From an uncultured Flavobacteriales bacterium (GTDB lineage Bacteria; Bacteroidota; Bacteroidia; Flavobacteriales_D; CAJJDF01): a stretch of 64,000 bases of DNA. The DNA is taken from the NCBI GenBank assembly GCA_937129365.1, contig CAKZNB010000005.1:189021-253020 (forward strand), in the 5' to 3' direction. Position numbers and translations under genes: made by a program. The notes under the pieces were generated by a model. The model had not been told where the DNA came from. It did not search any database and was given only the letters and a program-made list of their open reading frames with translations. Shown here piece after piece: positions 8,558-17,400 of the stretch; the stretch's first letter is position 1; the number at the start of each line of letters is the position of its first letter.

Positions 8558-9151
8558 ATGAACGCAACTAACTGTTTTACTATATTTAATGAAGTGATAG
8601 ACAACTATCATGTAACTGATAATGTGGATGCTACACTCAACAATCCACATACTGAGATTGAAGGATTACTCTACCACAAATGCTGGATTGACACTGTGCA
8701 ATGGCACTTGGAGGATATTATTCGTGATCCAAATATCAACCCAACTGATGCATTGGTTATCAAACGAAGAATTGATAAGTCTAACCAAGACCGAACGGAT
8801 ATGGTGGAGAAAATTGACGATTGGTTCTGGGAGTATTTTGGTGCTAAAAATGATTTGACTTGCGGAAAAATAAATACCGAATCTCCTGCTTGGGTAGTGG
8901 ACAGATTGTCTATTTTGGCTCTTAAAATTTACCACATGCAAGAGCAAGTAGACAGAGTTGATTCTGATGCTCAGCACAAAGCTAAAGTAGAGGAAAAACT
9001 GGCTGTCTTGTTAGAACAAAAAGAAGATTTATCATTGGCTTTCAATCAGTTGATTGAAGATGTGATGGAAGGCAGAAAGTATATGAAAGTATACAGACAG
9101 ATGAAAATGTATAATGATGAAAGCCTTAACCCAGTTCTTTACAAAAAGTAA
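8558..9151 (+). CDS. DUF4254 domain protein
   Basis: 197 residues, mostly helical. The segment EIEGLLYHKCWIDTVQWHLE and the PTDALVIKRRIDKSNQDRTD stretch are characteristic of DUF4254, a Bacteroidota family commonly found directly before a family 9 glycosyltransferase, as here (3 bases upstream). A role in lipopolysaccharide or surface glycan assembly is suggested by context only. No catalytic motif identified. Confidence 0.82.
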   Translation: MNATNCFTIFNEVIDNYHVTDNVDATLNNPHTEIEGLLYHKCWIDTVQWHLEDIIRDPNINPTDALVIKRRIDKSNQDRTDMVEKIDDWFWEYFGAKNDLTCGKINTESPAWVVDRLSILALKIYHMQEQVDRVDSDAQHKAKVEEKLAVLLEQKEDLSLAFNQLIEDVMEGRKYMKVYRQMKMYNDESLNPVLYKK

Positions 9152-9154
9152 TTA

Positions 9155-10183
9155 ATGGGTAAACCCAAACATATTTTAGTAATCCGTTTTTCAGCAATGG
9201 GAGATGTAGCACTTACTATTCCTGCTTTGTTATCTGTTGCCAAAGCTCATCCTTATTTAACTTTCACATTAATTACTCGTCCTTTTTATGCAAGTTTTTT
9301 TCCTGAGCATCCACAAATAAAAGCTCTAGGAATTGACTTAGACAAGTACAAAGGTTTTTTTGGCTTACGAAAACTCGCCAATGAATTGCACCAAGAACAC
9401 AAATTTGATGGAGTGGTTGATTTGCATAATGTATTGCGTTCAAAAATGATTACTTCTTTTCTTAAAATGAAAGGAATAGAACGTGTGACTTTTGACAAAA
9501 AGCGAAACGAAAAACGAGCTATTCTTTCTGGTAAGAGCAATAAACAATTGCCTCATATCATGGAGCAATACCTCAATACATTTCGTAAAGCTGGGTATAA
9601 AGCTGAATTGATTGAAGGACCTTGGCTACACCCAATCGAGAAAACCGAACTGACTCAATTTTTAGCACAGAATAACTTAACCGAGAAACAAGAAAAATGG
9701 ATTGGAATTGCCCCATTTGCAGCTCATGAACCCAAGATGTGGGGAATGAATAATATCCAACAACTAATTAAGAAACTAGTTGAGCAAAATTACAAAGTAC
9801 TGTTATTTGGTGGCGGAGAATCGGAAATTGAGCAATTAGAAGCTATTGAAGAAAAAGAAAAAGGAGTCTTTTCTTTAGCTGGAAAAATACCTTTTGACCA
9901 AGAATTAGCCTTAATGAAAAAGCTTGATGCACTAGTTTGTATGGACTCCTCAAATATGCATTTTGGTTGTTTGCTGGGAATAAAAGTAGTTTCCATTTGG
10001 GGTGCCACTACTCCACTGCTTGGGTTTTATCCGTATGGTAATGAAGAATTTATTATTCAAGTACCCAAAGAAGAACGAAATAAATTGACTTTGACTGGGT
10101 ATGGGAATAAACAAGCCACTAATGGGTATAATTGGAGAGAGAGGATTTCTGTGGAGGAGGTTTTGGGGAAGATTCCATTTTAA
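9155..10183 (+). CDS. Family 9 glycosyltransferase (heptosyltransferase-like)
   Basis: 342 residues. N-terminal ILVIRFSAMGDVALTIPAL and the C-terminal donor-site block CMDSSNMHFGCLLGIKVVSI followed by WGATTP are typical of GT9 LPS heptosyltransferases. These GT-B enzymes act at the cytoplasmic face of the inner membrane and add heptose to the LPS core. The window also carries GDP-heptose-type genes at 47-49 kb, so heptose is a plausible donor sugar. Last gene of the thioesterase/DUF4254/GT9 run. Confidence 0.9.
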   Translation: MGKPKHILVIRFSAMGDVALTIPALLSVAKAHPYLTFTLITRPFYASFFPEHPQIKALGIDLDKYKGFFGLRKLANELHQEHKFDGVVDLHNVLRSKMITSFLKMKGIERVTFDKKRNEKRAILSGKSNKQLPHIMEQYLNTFRKAGYKAELIEGPWLHPIEKTELTQFLAQNNLTEKQEKWIGIAPFAAHEPKMWGMNNIQQLIKKLVEQNYKVLLFGGGESEIEQLEAIEEKEKGVFSLAGKIPFDQELALMKKLDALVCMDSSNMHFGCLLGIKVVSIWGATTPLLGFYPYGNEEFIIQVPKEERNKLTLTGYGNKQATNGYNWRERISVEEVLGKIPF

Positions 10184-10200
10184 AATAAATAAAATCAATT

Positions 10201-10233
10201 AGAGTATTATTAATAATATTATTTTTATACTCT
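10201..10233. promoter_or_regulatory. AT-rich inverted repeat before the zinc-ribbon gene
   Basis: AGAGTAT (10201-10207) and ATACTCT (10227-10233) form a 7-base inverted repeat around an inner palindrome, TATTATTAATAATA. It is followed by A-rich rather than T-rich sequence on the plus strand, so it is unlikely to be a terminator for the glycosyltransferase. It could be an operator for the 10250 gene. Confidence 0.3.
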
Positions 10234-10249
10234 TAAAAAATAAAAAAAC

Positions 10250-10528
10250 ATGAGTAAAGCTAAATATGATAGAGACCAAATAATGGATGCTCTTAATGCC
10301 AAAGATATAGATTCTCCATGCCACAGATGTGGATATGATGGAATTTTTGCCCTTATAGATGGCTTCTCTAAATTTCCACTTTCATTTGATCTTGAGAATG
10401 AAATTGATGATAATGTTCCAGTTATTTTGACAGGTTGTAATAATTGTGGAGCAATTACCCCTCATGCTTTATATGCACTGGTAAATAGAGAAGATGTAAT
10501 AATTAAAGAAGAAAAAAATGGAAAGTAA
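10250..10528 (+). CDS. Small zinc-ribbon protein, unknown
   Basis: 92 residues. Two CxxC knuckles (PCHRCGYDG and GCNNCGAIT) are about 35 residues apart, the layout of a zinc ribbon. The N-terminal helix (YDRDQIMDALNAKD) and the FPLSFD segment do not lead me to a family. It overlaps the next gene by 11 bases, so the two are translated from one message. The pair has the look of accessory genes inserted between housekeeping genes. Confidence 0.65.
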   Translation: MSKAKYDRDQIMDALNAKDIDSPCHRCGYDGIFALIDGFSKFPLSFDLENEIDDNVPVILTGCNNCGAITPHALYALVNREDVIIKEEKNGK

Positions 10529-10907
10529 GTCAACTAATAACTTTGAAAATAGTGGTAATCAAAATAAATTTGTTGACAAACGTATGTCAAATGTCAAAAG
10601 TGATTTAATTGAAATTACACATGACAAACTTGAAAATATTTTATTAAAACATTTAAAAAATTTAGATATAAGAAAATCTTGGATAACACCTTTATCAATT
10701 TTTTTAACAGTATTAATAGCTAGATTAACAACAACATTTAATGATGCATTTGGAATTTCAAAGGATGTTTGGAATGCATTCTTTTTAATACTAATGTGTT
10801 TTTCTCTATTCTGGCTATTGTGGCAAATAATAAAAATTATAAATTGTTGGAAAAAATCATCAGCTGATTATTTAATTACCGTTATTAAAGCATCAGAAGT
10901 AAAATAA
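10518..10907 (+). CDS. Two-helix membrane protein, unknown, partner of the zinc-ribbon gene
   Basis: 129 residues. A polar N-terminal half (about 50 residues, Asn/Lys-rich) is followed by two hydrophobic helices (ITPLSIFLTVLIARLTT and FFLILMCFSLFWLLWQII) and a short tail. There is no signal peptide. It overlaps the upstream gene by 11 bases. Function not recognised. A cytoplasmic zinc protein plus a small inner-membrane protein could form a sensor/effector pair, but this is inference from gene order. Confidence 0.6.
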   Translation: MESKSTNNFENSGNQNKFVDKRMSNVKSDLIEITHDKLENILLKHLKNLDIRKSWITPLSIFLTVLIARLTTTFNDAFGISKDVWNAFFLILMCFSLFWLLWQIIKIINCWKKSSADYLITVIKASEVK

Positions 10908-10925
10908 TTAAAAAATAAAGAATGC

Positions 10926-12110
10926 CTAACTTCCTACCATCTTAACCGCTTCATCCACATAATAATACAAATCATTACCTGGAAGCACCCCATTTTTGGT
11001 TCCTCTCCTATCTCGGGTTTGTCCTAAACGCACAATTACCATATTATGTTCTGGAACTACCGCAATGTATTGCCCCAAATGCCCAATAAGTGAGTAAAAA
11101 GGAGTTGAATGGTCGTAATCCAACCAAAGGGAATACCCATAAATTGGTTGTTCTACTTTGGAGAAAGCACTTAAGTTTGGGGATTTCATTAACGAAACAA
11201 AACTTGAATCAATCAATTGCTTTCCGTTCCATTTACCATCTTGTAAAATCAGTTGTCCAAACTTGGCAAAGTCTCTGGCATTGGAATACACACAGCAATA
11301 GGCTTTTTCCATTCCATCGGGATTGTCTAATGCCCAATAAGCTGGTGTTCTCATTCCCAAAGGTTTCCAAAATTTCTCAGAGAGATACTCAGAAAGAGGT
11401 TTGTCAATGGCTCTGCGGACTACAATTCCTAATAGTTGCGTAACACCCGACAAGTATTCAAATTCATTCCCTGATTCTTTCACAAAACTCCTGCTAAGCA
11501 TTTGTTCTGTAATGTCTCTTCCGTAATAGGCTTTGGCGGTTGGGTTGAGTGGCAAGTAGTAACTCTCGCTCCAGTCGTACCCAGCTGTCATAGCAGACAA
11601 ATCCCCAACTGTACATTGTTGAGCCAAAGAATCGTCCTTAAACTCTGGTAAAAAATCTACAATAGATTGATCCAAACTTTTGATATAGCCTTCTTCAATC
11701 GCTTTTCCTAACATCATAGTCAACATAGTTTTAGAAACTGAAAAAGAGTTAGTTAAACTCGTATCCGAGTAGCCATTAAAATAGTGTTCATTAAGTATTT
11801 TACCGTCTTTGATAATTAAAAAACCAGCTGGTTTGTAAACTTCTAATTCTTTGAATAACGTATCTGTCAATGGAATTTGATTATAATTCTCACTCAGTTC
11901 CCATTCTTGAATTTCTCCGTTGGAAATCATCCGAGTATCAAAATCTAGCCTATCGTCAATATTGGCAGTGGTGTTTCCTTTGAGATAAGTTAATTTTACT
12001 CCTCTAAAAATATATTGATTATCAGTAGCATAAAGCAATATTACAGAAATTCCGATAAGCACAACTAGTGTGATTAGTAGTTTTTTGAATATTTTGAGAA
12101 TGAATTTCAT
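10926..12110 (-). CDS. Serine hydrolase of the beta-lactamase class C family
   Basis: 394 residues. An N-terminal membrane anchor (LLITLVVLIGISVILLYA) is followed by a class C beta-lactamase/DD-peptidase-like domain. The nucleophile motif SxxK is SVSK in TNSFSVSKTML, the second motif is likely YDWSESYYL, and the third region near the C-terminus is IGHLGQYI. Members include esterases, peptidases and beta-lactamases, so the substrate is open. Anchored in the inner membrane facing the periplasm. It is oriented toward the 10518 gene. Confidence 0.85.
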   Translation of the reverse strand: MKFILKIFKKLLITLVVLIGISVILLYATDNQYIFRGVKLTYLKGNTTANIDDRLDFDTRMISNGEIQEWELSENYNQIPLTDTLFKELEVYKPAGFLIIKDGKILNEHYFNGYSDTSLTNSFSVSKTMLTMMLGKAIEEGYIKSLDQSIVDFLPEFKDDSLAQQCTVGDLSAMTAGYDWSESYYLPLNPTAKAYYGRDITEQMLSRSFVKESGNEFEYLSGVTQLLGIVVRRAIDKPLSEYLSEKFWKPLGMRTPAYWALDNPDGMEKAYCCVYSNARDFAKFGQLILQDGKWNGKQLIDSSFVSLMKSPNLSAFSKVEQPIYGYSLWLDYDHSTPFYSLIGHLGQYIAVVPEHNMVIVRLGQTRDRRGTKNGVLPGNDLYYYVDEAVKMVGS

Positions 12111-12167
12111 TAAGTGGAATTAGTTATTACATAAATATAACGAATAAAAATGAAAATCATTTTGTTT

Positions 12168-12244
12168 ATCATTCCCTTGAATAAGGGAATCTTATTCATC
12201 AGGCTGATTCTTAACTTTAGATTCCTGCCTTCGCAGGAATGACA
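12168..12244. repeat. Paired-hairpin dispersed repeat, copy A
   Basis: The right arm AGATTCCTGCCTTCGCAGGA plus ATGACA is a near-perfect hairpin (TTCCTGC/GCAGGAA). A degenerate left arm (TCATTCCC..GGGAATC) sits about 27 bases away in inverted orientation. Copies B (25474) and C (53877) share this layout. It lies between the serine hydrolase start and the FKBP stop. Confidence 0.75.
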
Positions 12245-12262
12245 ATGAGTGAAAATATAGAA

Positions 12263-12781
12263 TTATTTACTCAGCCCCAACAACCTAATATCAAAAACCA
12301 AACTAGCCAAAGGAGGAATATTAGCTTGATCACCCAATAAACCATGTGCTAAATAATAAGGAATTATCATTTTGGCTCTATCCCCTACCTTCATATAGGT
12401 AATTCCTTCATGCAATCCAGATTCTACGTTATCTCTTTCAATAAGAAATGGTTGTGGACCAACTTCTTCTGAGGAATACACTTCTGTACCATCCAACAAC
12501 GTAACAGAATATTCCACCATTGCTCTCATTCCAGGCTCTGCTTTTTCTCCAGTACCTTTTTTATAAATCAAATATTTAAGCCCAGATTCAGAGGTTTCCA
12601 TGTCCCAACCTTTTCTTTCCACAAACTGATTAATAATTTCTTGCTCTTCAATATTCCAATTTTTGTTCATGTCCGCAGTTTCGTTTCTGCTAGGTACAAG
12701 CATGGTTTCCTCCTTTGGTTTGTCCTCTTTGCAAGAAAAAACCAATAAAATACCTATGATTAAAATGAAATACTTTTTCAT
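12263..12781 (-). CDS. FKBP-type peptidyl-prolyl isomerase lipoprotein (GldI-like)
   Basis: 172 residues. Signal peptide with lipobox (LLVFSC), then a linker, then an FKBP domain at about residues 65-170 (GLKYLIYKKGTGEKAEPG; SGLHEGITYMKVGDRAKM; AHGLLGDQANIPPLASLVF). FKBPs catalyse proline cis-trans isomerisation; lipid-anchored members fold envelope proteins. GldI, needed for gliding in Flavobacterium, is a protein of exactly this kind. Position 3 bases after nrnA fits what I recall for gldI neighbours, but I cannot separate GldI from other FKBP lipoproteins by reading alone. Confidence 0.8.
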   Translation of the reverse strand: MKKYFILIIGILLVFSCKEDKPKEETMLVPSRNETADMNKNWNIEEQEIINQFVERKGWDMETSESGLKYLIYKKGTGEKAEPGMRAMVEYSVTLLDGTEVYSSEEVGPQPFLIERDNVESGLHEGITYMKVGDRAKMIIPYYLAHGLLGDQANIPPLASLVFDIRLLGLSK

Positions 12782-12784
12782 GGT

Positions 12785-13816
12785 TTATTTAGTTAATTGA
12801 GCTAAAAACGATGGAAGTTCCTTTTTTATTTTATCAACCGTTTCTTGAACAGATAATTTACTAGCTCCACCAGCCGCATTGATATGTCCTCCTCCACCAA
12901 AGTGCAGTTTCGAAAATTCATTCACAGGAATATCTCCTTTAGAACGAAAAGAAATTTTTACAATATGTTTGTCTTCTTTTACAAATACAGCTGTGGTTAC
13001 TCCTAAAATTGATAACGCAGTATTCACAAACCCTTCGGTATATCCTTTTTGGGTTTTATGGTCTTGCATTTCTTTCATAGTAAGACTAATAATTGCTGTA
13101 TTAATCTCGGGTAATACTTCTAATTTATTATTTAATGTATACCCCAATAATTTCAATCTCTCTGGTGTATTAATGTCATAAATTTCTTCATGAATACGAG
13201 AATGAACTACTCCACGAGAAATTAAATCCGCAGCAATTAAATGGGTTTTTGGAGTAACGGACGGAAATCGAAAAGAGCCTGTGTCGGTAAGTATTCCTGT
13301 ATAGATACAATTACCTATAGTTTCATTAATCAAAGGTAAATCTCCATTGGATTCAATAAATTCATACACCAATTGTGCTGTAGAACAAGAGGTAGTGTCA
13401 GAAAAAGTAAATTGAGCAAAATCATCAGGTTGTTGGTGGTGATCAATCATTACTTTTACTGCATCAGATTGTTGCAACAATTCTCCCAATTCCTTTCCTA
13501 CTCTGGATTGTTCGTTATAATCCAAATTAAAAATAACATCCGCTTTTTTGATTAATTCTGTTACCTCCTCAGGTTGTTTTTCAAACAGTAGAATAGAATC
13601 AGTTCCTTCCATCCATTTCAAAAAATTAGGAAATCCATCAGGTTGAATTACCTGAGAATTAATTCCTTTTGAACCCAAATAATGATACAGTGCCAATGTA
13701 GAGCCAATTGAGTCTCCATCAGGGTTTTTGTGTCCAAATATCAGGATAGTTTTTGACTCAGAAAGCACTTGAAATAACTCATCAAGTTTTGATTTTTCGA
13801 AAATAGGATTTAGCAT
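12785..13816 (-). CDS. nrnA: DHH/DHHA1 phosphoesterase (NrnA-type oligoribonuclease/pAp phosphatase)
   Basis: 343 residues from the ATG at 13816; the longer TTG start in the track adds two residues and is less likely. Motifs: HKNPDGDSIGS, NLDYNEQSRVG, IDHHQQPDDF (the DHH box) and the C-terminal DHHA1 glycine loop FGGGGHINAAGGAS. The family degrades nano-RNAs and dephosphorylates pAp in the cytoplasm. Flanked by plsY upstream (about 27 bases) and the FKBP lipoprotein downstream. Confidence 0.9.
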   Translation of the reverse strand: MLNPIFEKSKLDELFQVLSESKTILIFGHKNPDGDSIGSTLALYHYLGSKGINSQVIQPDGFPNFLKWMEGTDSILLFEKQPEEVTELIKKADVIFNLDYNEQSRVGKELGELLQQSDAVKVMIDHHQQPDDFAQFTFSDTTSCSTAQLVYEFIESNGDLPLINETIGNCIYTGILTDTGSFRFPSVTPKTHLIAADLISRGVVHSRIHEEIYDINTPERLKLLGYTLNNKLEVLPEINTAIISLTMKEMQDHKTQKGYTEGFVNTALSILGVTTAVFVKEDKHIVKISFRSKGDIPVNEFSKLHFGGGGHINAAGGASKLSVQETVDKIKKELPSFLAQLTK

Positions 13817-13842
13817 AATCAAAAATACGCTTTTCTATTGTT

Positions 13843-14457
13843 TTAAAAAATCTTCTTTTCCTCTCCTTTTAATAATCTTTGGATGTTTTTGGTGTGAGTT
13901 GCTACTATCAACACACTCATCACAATGGAGAAAATAACCAAAGAATTATACGATTCTGGGAAAACAAAAGCAACAAACAGTGGAAAAGAAATAGCTGCTA
14001 ACATAGAAGAAACAGAGACTATTCTAGAAATTAACAACACAATTATAAACACACCAAAACAAGAAAGTGATGCTTCTGGGTGAAGTGCAATGATAATACC
14101 TAACGCAGTTGCCACTCCTTTTCCTCCTCTAAAACTTGCAAAAACTGGATAAATATGTCCGAGAATTGCAGCAACTCCAAAAGCAATTTGGGTATTTACT
14201 GCAGGATTAGAAAGAAAACTTGGGTGCAATTGCCTTGCCAAAACATAAGCACATAACCAACCCTTTATCACATCAATAATCAAAACAGGAATTCCTGCTT
14301 TTACTCCCAACACTCTAAATGTATTGGTTGCTCCTGCATTTCCACTTCCAAAATCTCTTACATCTTTGTTGTAAAAAGCTTTTCCTACCCAAACTGCTGT
14401 AGGAATAGAACCTATGAGATAAGATAATACTACAAAAGCGATAAATAATCCTGTCAT
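13843..14457 (-). CDS. plsY: Acyl-phosphate:glycerol-3-phosphate acyltransferase PlsY
   Basis: 204 residues with at least five membrane helices. The three PlsY motifs are present: SIPTAVWVGKAF, GSGNAGATNTFRVLG and the GHIYPVFASFRGGKGVAT block. The enzyme transfers an acyl group from acyl phosphate to glycerol-3-phosphate, the first acylation in phospholipid synthesis. It follows the large secreted protein gene by about 10 bases on the same strand. Confidence 0.95.
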   Translation of the reverse strand: MTGLFIAFVVLSYLIGSIPTAVWVGKAFYNKDVRDFGSGNAGATNTFRVLGVKAGIPVLIIDVIKGWLCAYVLARQLHPSFLSNPAVNTQIAFGVAAILGHIYPVFASFRGGKGVATALGIIIALHPEASLSCFGVFIIVLLISRIVSVSSMLAAISFPLFVAFVFPESYNSLVIFSIVMSVLIVATHTKNIQRLLKGEEKKIF

Positions 14458-14467
14458 ATTTTTCTAT

Positions 14468-17400
14468 TTAATCCTCATCAAAACCCTCTTCATCTTCAAA
14501 ATTTCTTAAGAATAAAATTGGTTTCGATTTTGAAGATAATCCAAAATAAAAGTCTTCTTGTCCTTTCCCTCCTTTTATTTTTTTGTCTTTTGCAGGAATT
14601 GCTTCAATAGCTGTATTGTACTTATCGTTAGAAGAATAGGTTAATAGTTCGCCATTGAAGTAATCAAAATAATAGAATTTATTGGGTGCATGTTCTATCA
14701 TCCAAGAAATTTTATCTCCGGTTCTTCTTTTCTGAATTTGAACATAAATTTTGCATCTTCTAAAGATCTGATTGTTTCCAAGTGTAGCGATATTAGCAAA
14801 ACCTTGAGCTAAAAAAGATTGCGAGTTTTCATCCCAATAAAAATTCAAATCAAATAAAGTCATGGTACTTTCCATTTCTTTTGGAAGCTTTATCATTCTC
14901 CCATTTGAATACAATTCTTTAGAAAGTTTGACACCTTTTTCTCCTGGCAATGAATTATTTACAAACAAATCAAAGTTTGTTTTAGTTACATCAATTAATT
15001 GCTGTACTTGAGCTCCAAGAATATCTTCTTTCATTAAGTTAATAGCTCCAGGATTGAATGGAAAGTTAATTTTCATTGTCCCATTCATGTCCAAAGTTGT
15101 ATCTTTTAGTTTATTATATTCTAAATCTCCTACAACCTCAAGCTGAAACTGATCCGTTTTAGTTGATAACTGAAGTTCACCTATAGTTTTAAAACTACAA
15201 TTCTCATTATCAAAACTGATGTAATTTCCTGCAGCTTTGTTGTTCAGTAATTTATCTTTGGCTCCAATTTCAAACAACCCTTTTTCGTTATTATACGATA
15301 TATACCCATCAGAGGGAGTAAATGCTTCGTCACTTTCATACCCTTTTTCAGCTAAAAAAGCGGTGTAGAAAGTCATTTCACCATCATTTGACATAGTTGG
15401 TCCAGAAACCTTATCAGCAAAAGCCTCACCTAGTGGAATTATAATTTTACTTGTATCTACAATTGCTTTAAACTGTATCCAATCTACTGTTAACTCCTCA
15501 CAGTTTGTGATAATTATAGTTTTTCCATCATAAGAAGTTCCAAGTTGATTTCCTTTTACTTTTATTCCTCCGTAATATCTAAATTGAGGGCTTAAATAAA
15601 AGTTTGAATCTTCTTCAATGATTCCTTCAGCAACTGTATTTCCTTCTTCATCTGGTTCAATGTTATCAAAAAATACCCTACTATTTATCGACTTATCTGA
15701 GGAAACTGTGTAATTTCCATTAGCCAGATATTTTTTACTTGAATAAATACTTGCTTCCACATCACTGAAACGGTGATATTGATTTGTAAAATTAGCTACA
15801 ATTTGAGAGTTGTAAATTGGTTGAATATCAGCTTTTTTGAATATTGTAAGCGTCCCATTTTCAGGAATAATTCGAGCATCTGCAACTATTATGTAAGGTA
15901 TTTCTTTACATACTAAAATATTACTATCGATATTATACGAGGAAAATCCTGAGAAGAAACCAAGTCCTTCATGCTCTTTGAGGGAAGAAATAAAATTAGA
16001 TTTCAAGTTCTTATTTTCATCATAGTTTTGAAAATTAGCTGTATCAATTTCTTTCTTAAAATCCATGATACCTTTGTCCATAAACCAATCAAATTCATCC
16101 GTTATAGCGGTAAATTTGTTAATAGGAAACTCTATAACTGAAGTTCCAGTGTTGGATTTAAAATTACCTTCTCTTTTTTCAAAATCTAAGGCCATCTCCA
16201 TATTTGAGGCTTCAAGAGATGGAGGATCGTTTTCTTCTTTTCCTTTGAGTATAAAATTAGATTTATTGGCATCCATGTTCTTTTGACCCATCACAAAATC
16301 TTTAGAACTAACTAAAATCCTATTGGAAGTGAATTCTCCTTTTCCCGTCATTCCTTTTTCTGTAAGTGTAACTTGACCATCAAACTGAGAAATTTTATCA
16401 CTAAAAATATTCATAGGGACATCAATATTATTTGCTTTCCATATTCCTCTATGTGGTTGGAAAGTAATAAAACAATTATCTGCCACAATATCAGGAACGC
16501 TTGGTAATGTCTGAGATTTATTAACGTATTGTCCTGTTTTTGCAACCAAAGAATCTGGAAAAAAAACAATCTTCTTAGAGTAAGCAGAAGAAGTTAAAAA
16601 GGTCAATCTTCCTTTACCAATGAGTCCATCACTATTAAGGGATAAAATATCGTTGTAATTGGCTTTACTCTTATAAATATTGTCTGTTATTTTATCTAAT
16701 TTGAATCCCAAAACATAATCATTCATCAACTTAACTGACTCATCAAATGGCGGGAAAATATCTGAAGTAAACATTGTACCTTCAAAATCAATTCCTTGAT
16801 TTGTATAGGTTAACAAACTATCCATTTCAAAAGGACTCATTAAAAAGTAGAATGATGAACTATCATAAATTCCATCTAAAATTTCTGCGTTGTTGTAATA
16901 AATTTTAGGTGAATTTGACACAACAAGTTTAGGAAAATTTGCAAATTCCTTTCTTTTCCCTGATTTATTTCCAGGATTGTCAACTAATATTTCCCCTTCA
17001 AGATTATATATTTTTGACAAAATTCGAACTTGTGGAGATTTTATAGAATCATGCATCGAATAAACTCTTAAACGCATGGTATCCATCTTTTCAAATGATA
17101 AAGAAAACTTATCGTAATCAAACTCAATATTAGAACCAAAATACTCGGTTCTACCGGCATTTATAACTCCAGAAAAAGAAAAGTTCCTGTCTTTTTTCAA
17201 AGTAATTTTTCCATCTTTGGGATAAACTTTTACAAACTTCTTTTTACTTAACATAAAATTTCTGATTCCCTCAACAGAAATCGTTAAGTCAGTCAAATCC
17301 ATTACTGCATTATCAGAAGATTTTGAAATTGATTGAATAAATAAATCATCATAATCTCCTTCTTTGGTTCTTGAATTCAAATAAGTATCTAGCCTTGGTA

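Noticed and set aside
10201-10233. Inverted repeat as a terminator of the GT9 gene
   Set aside because: Followed by A-rich sequence on the plus strand rather than a T run; kept only as a weak regulatory site.
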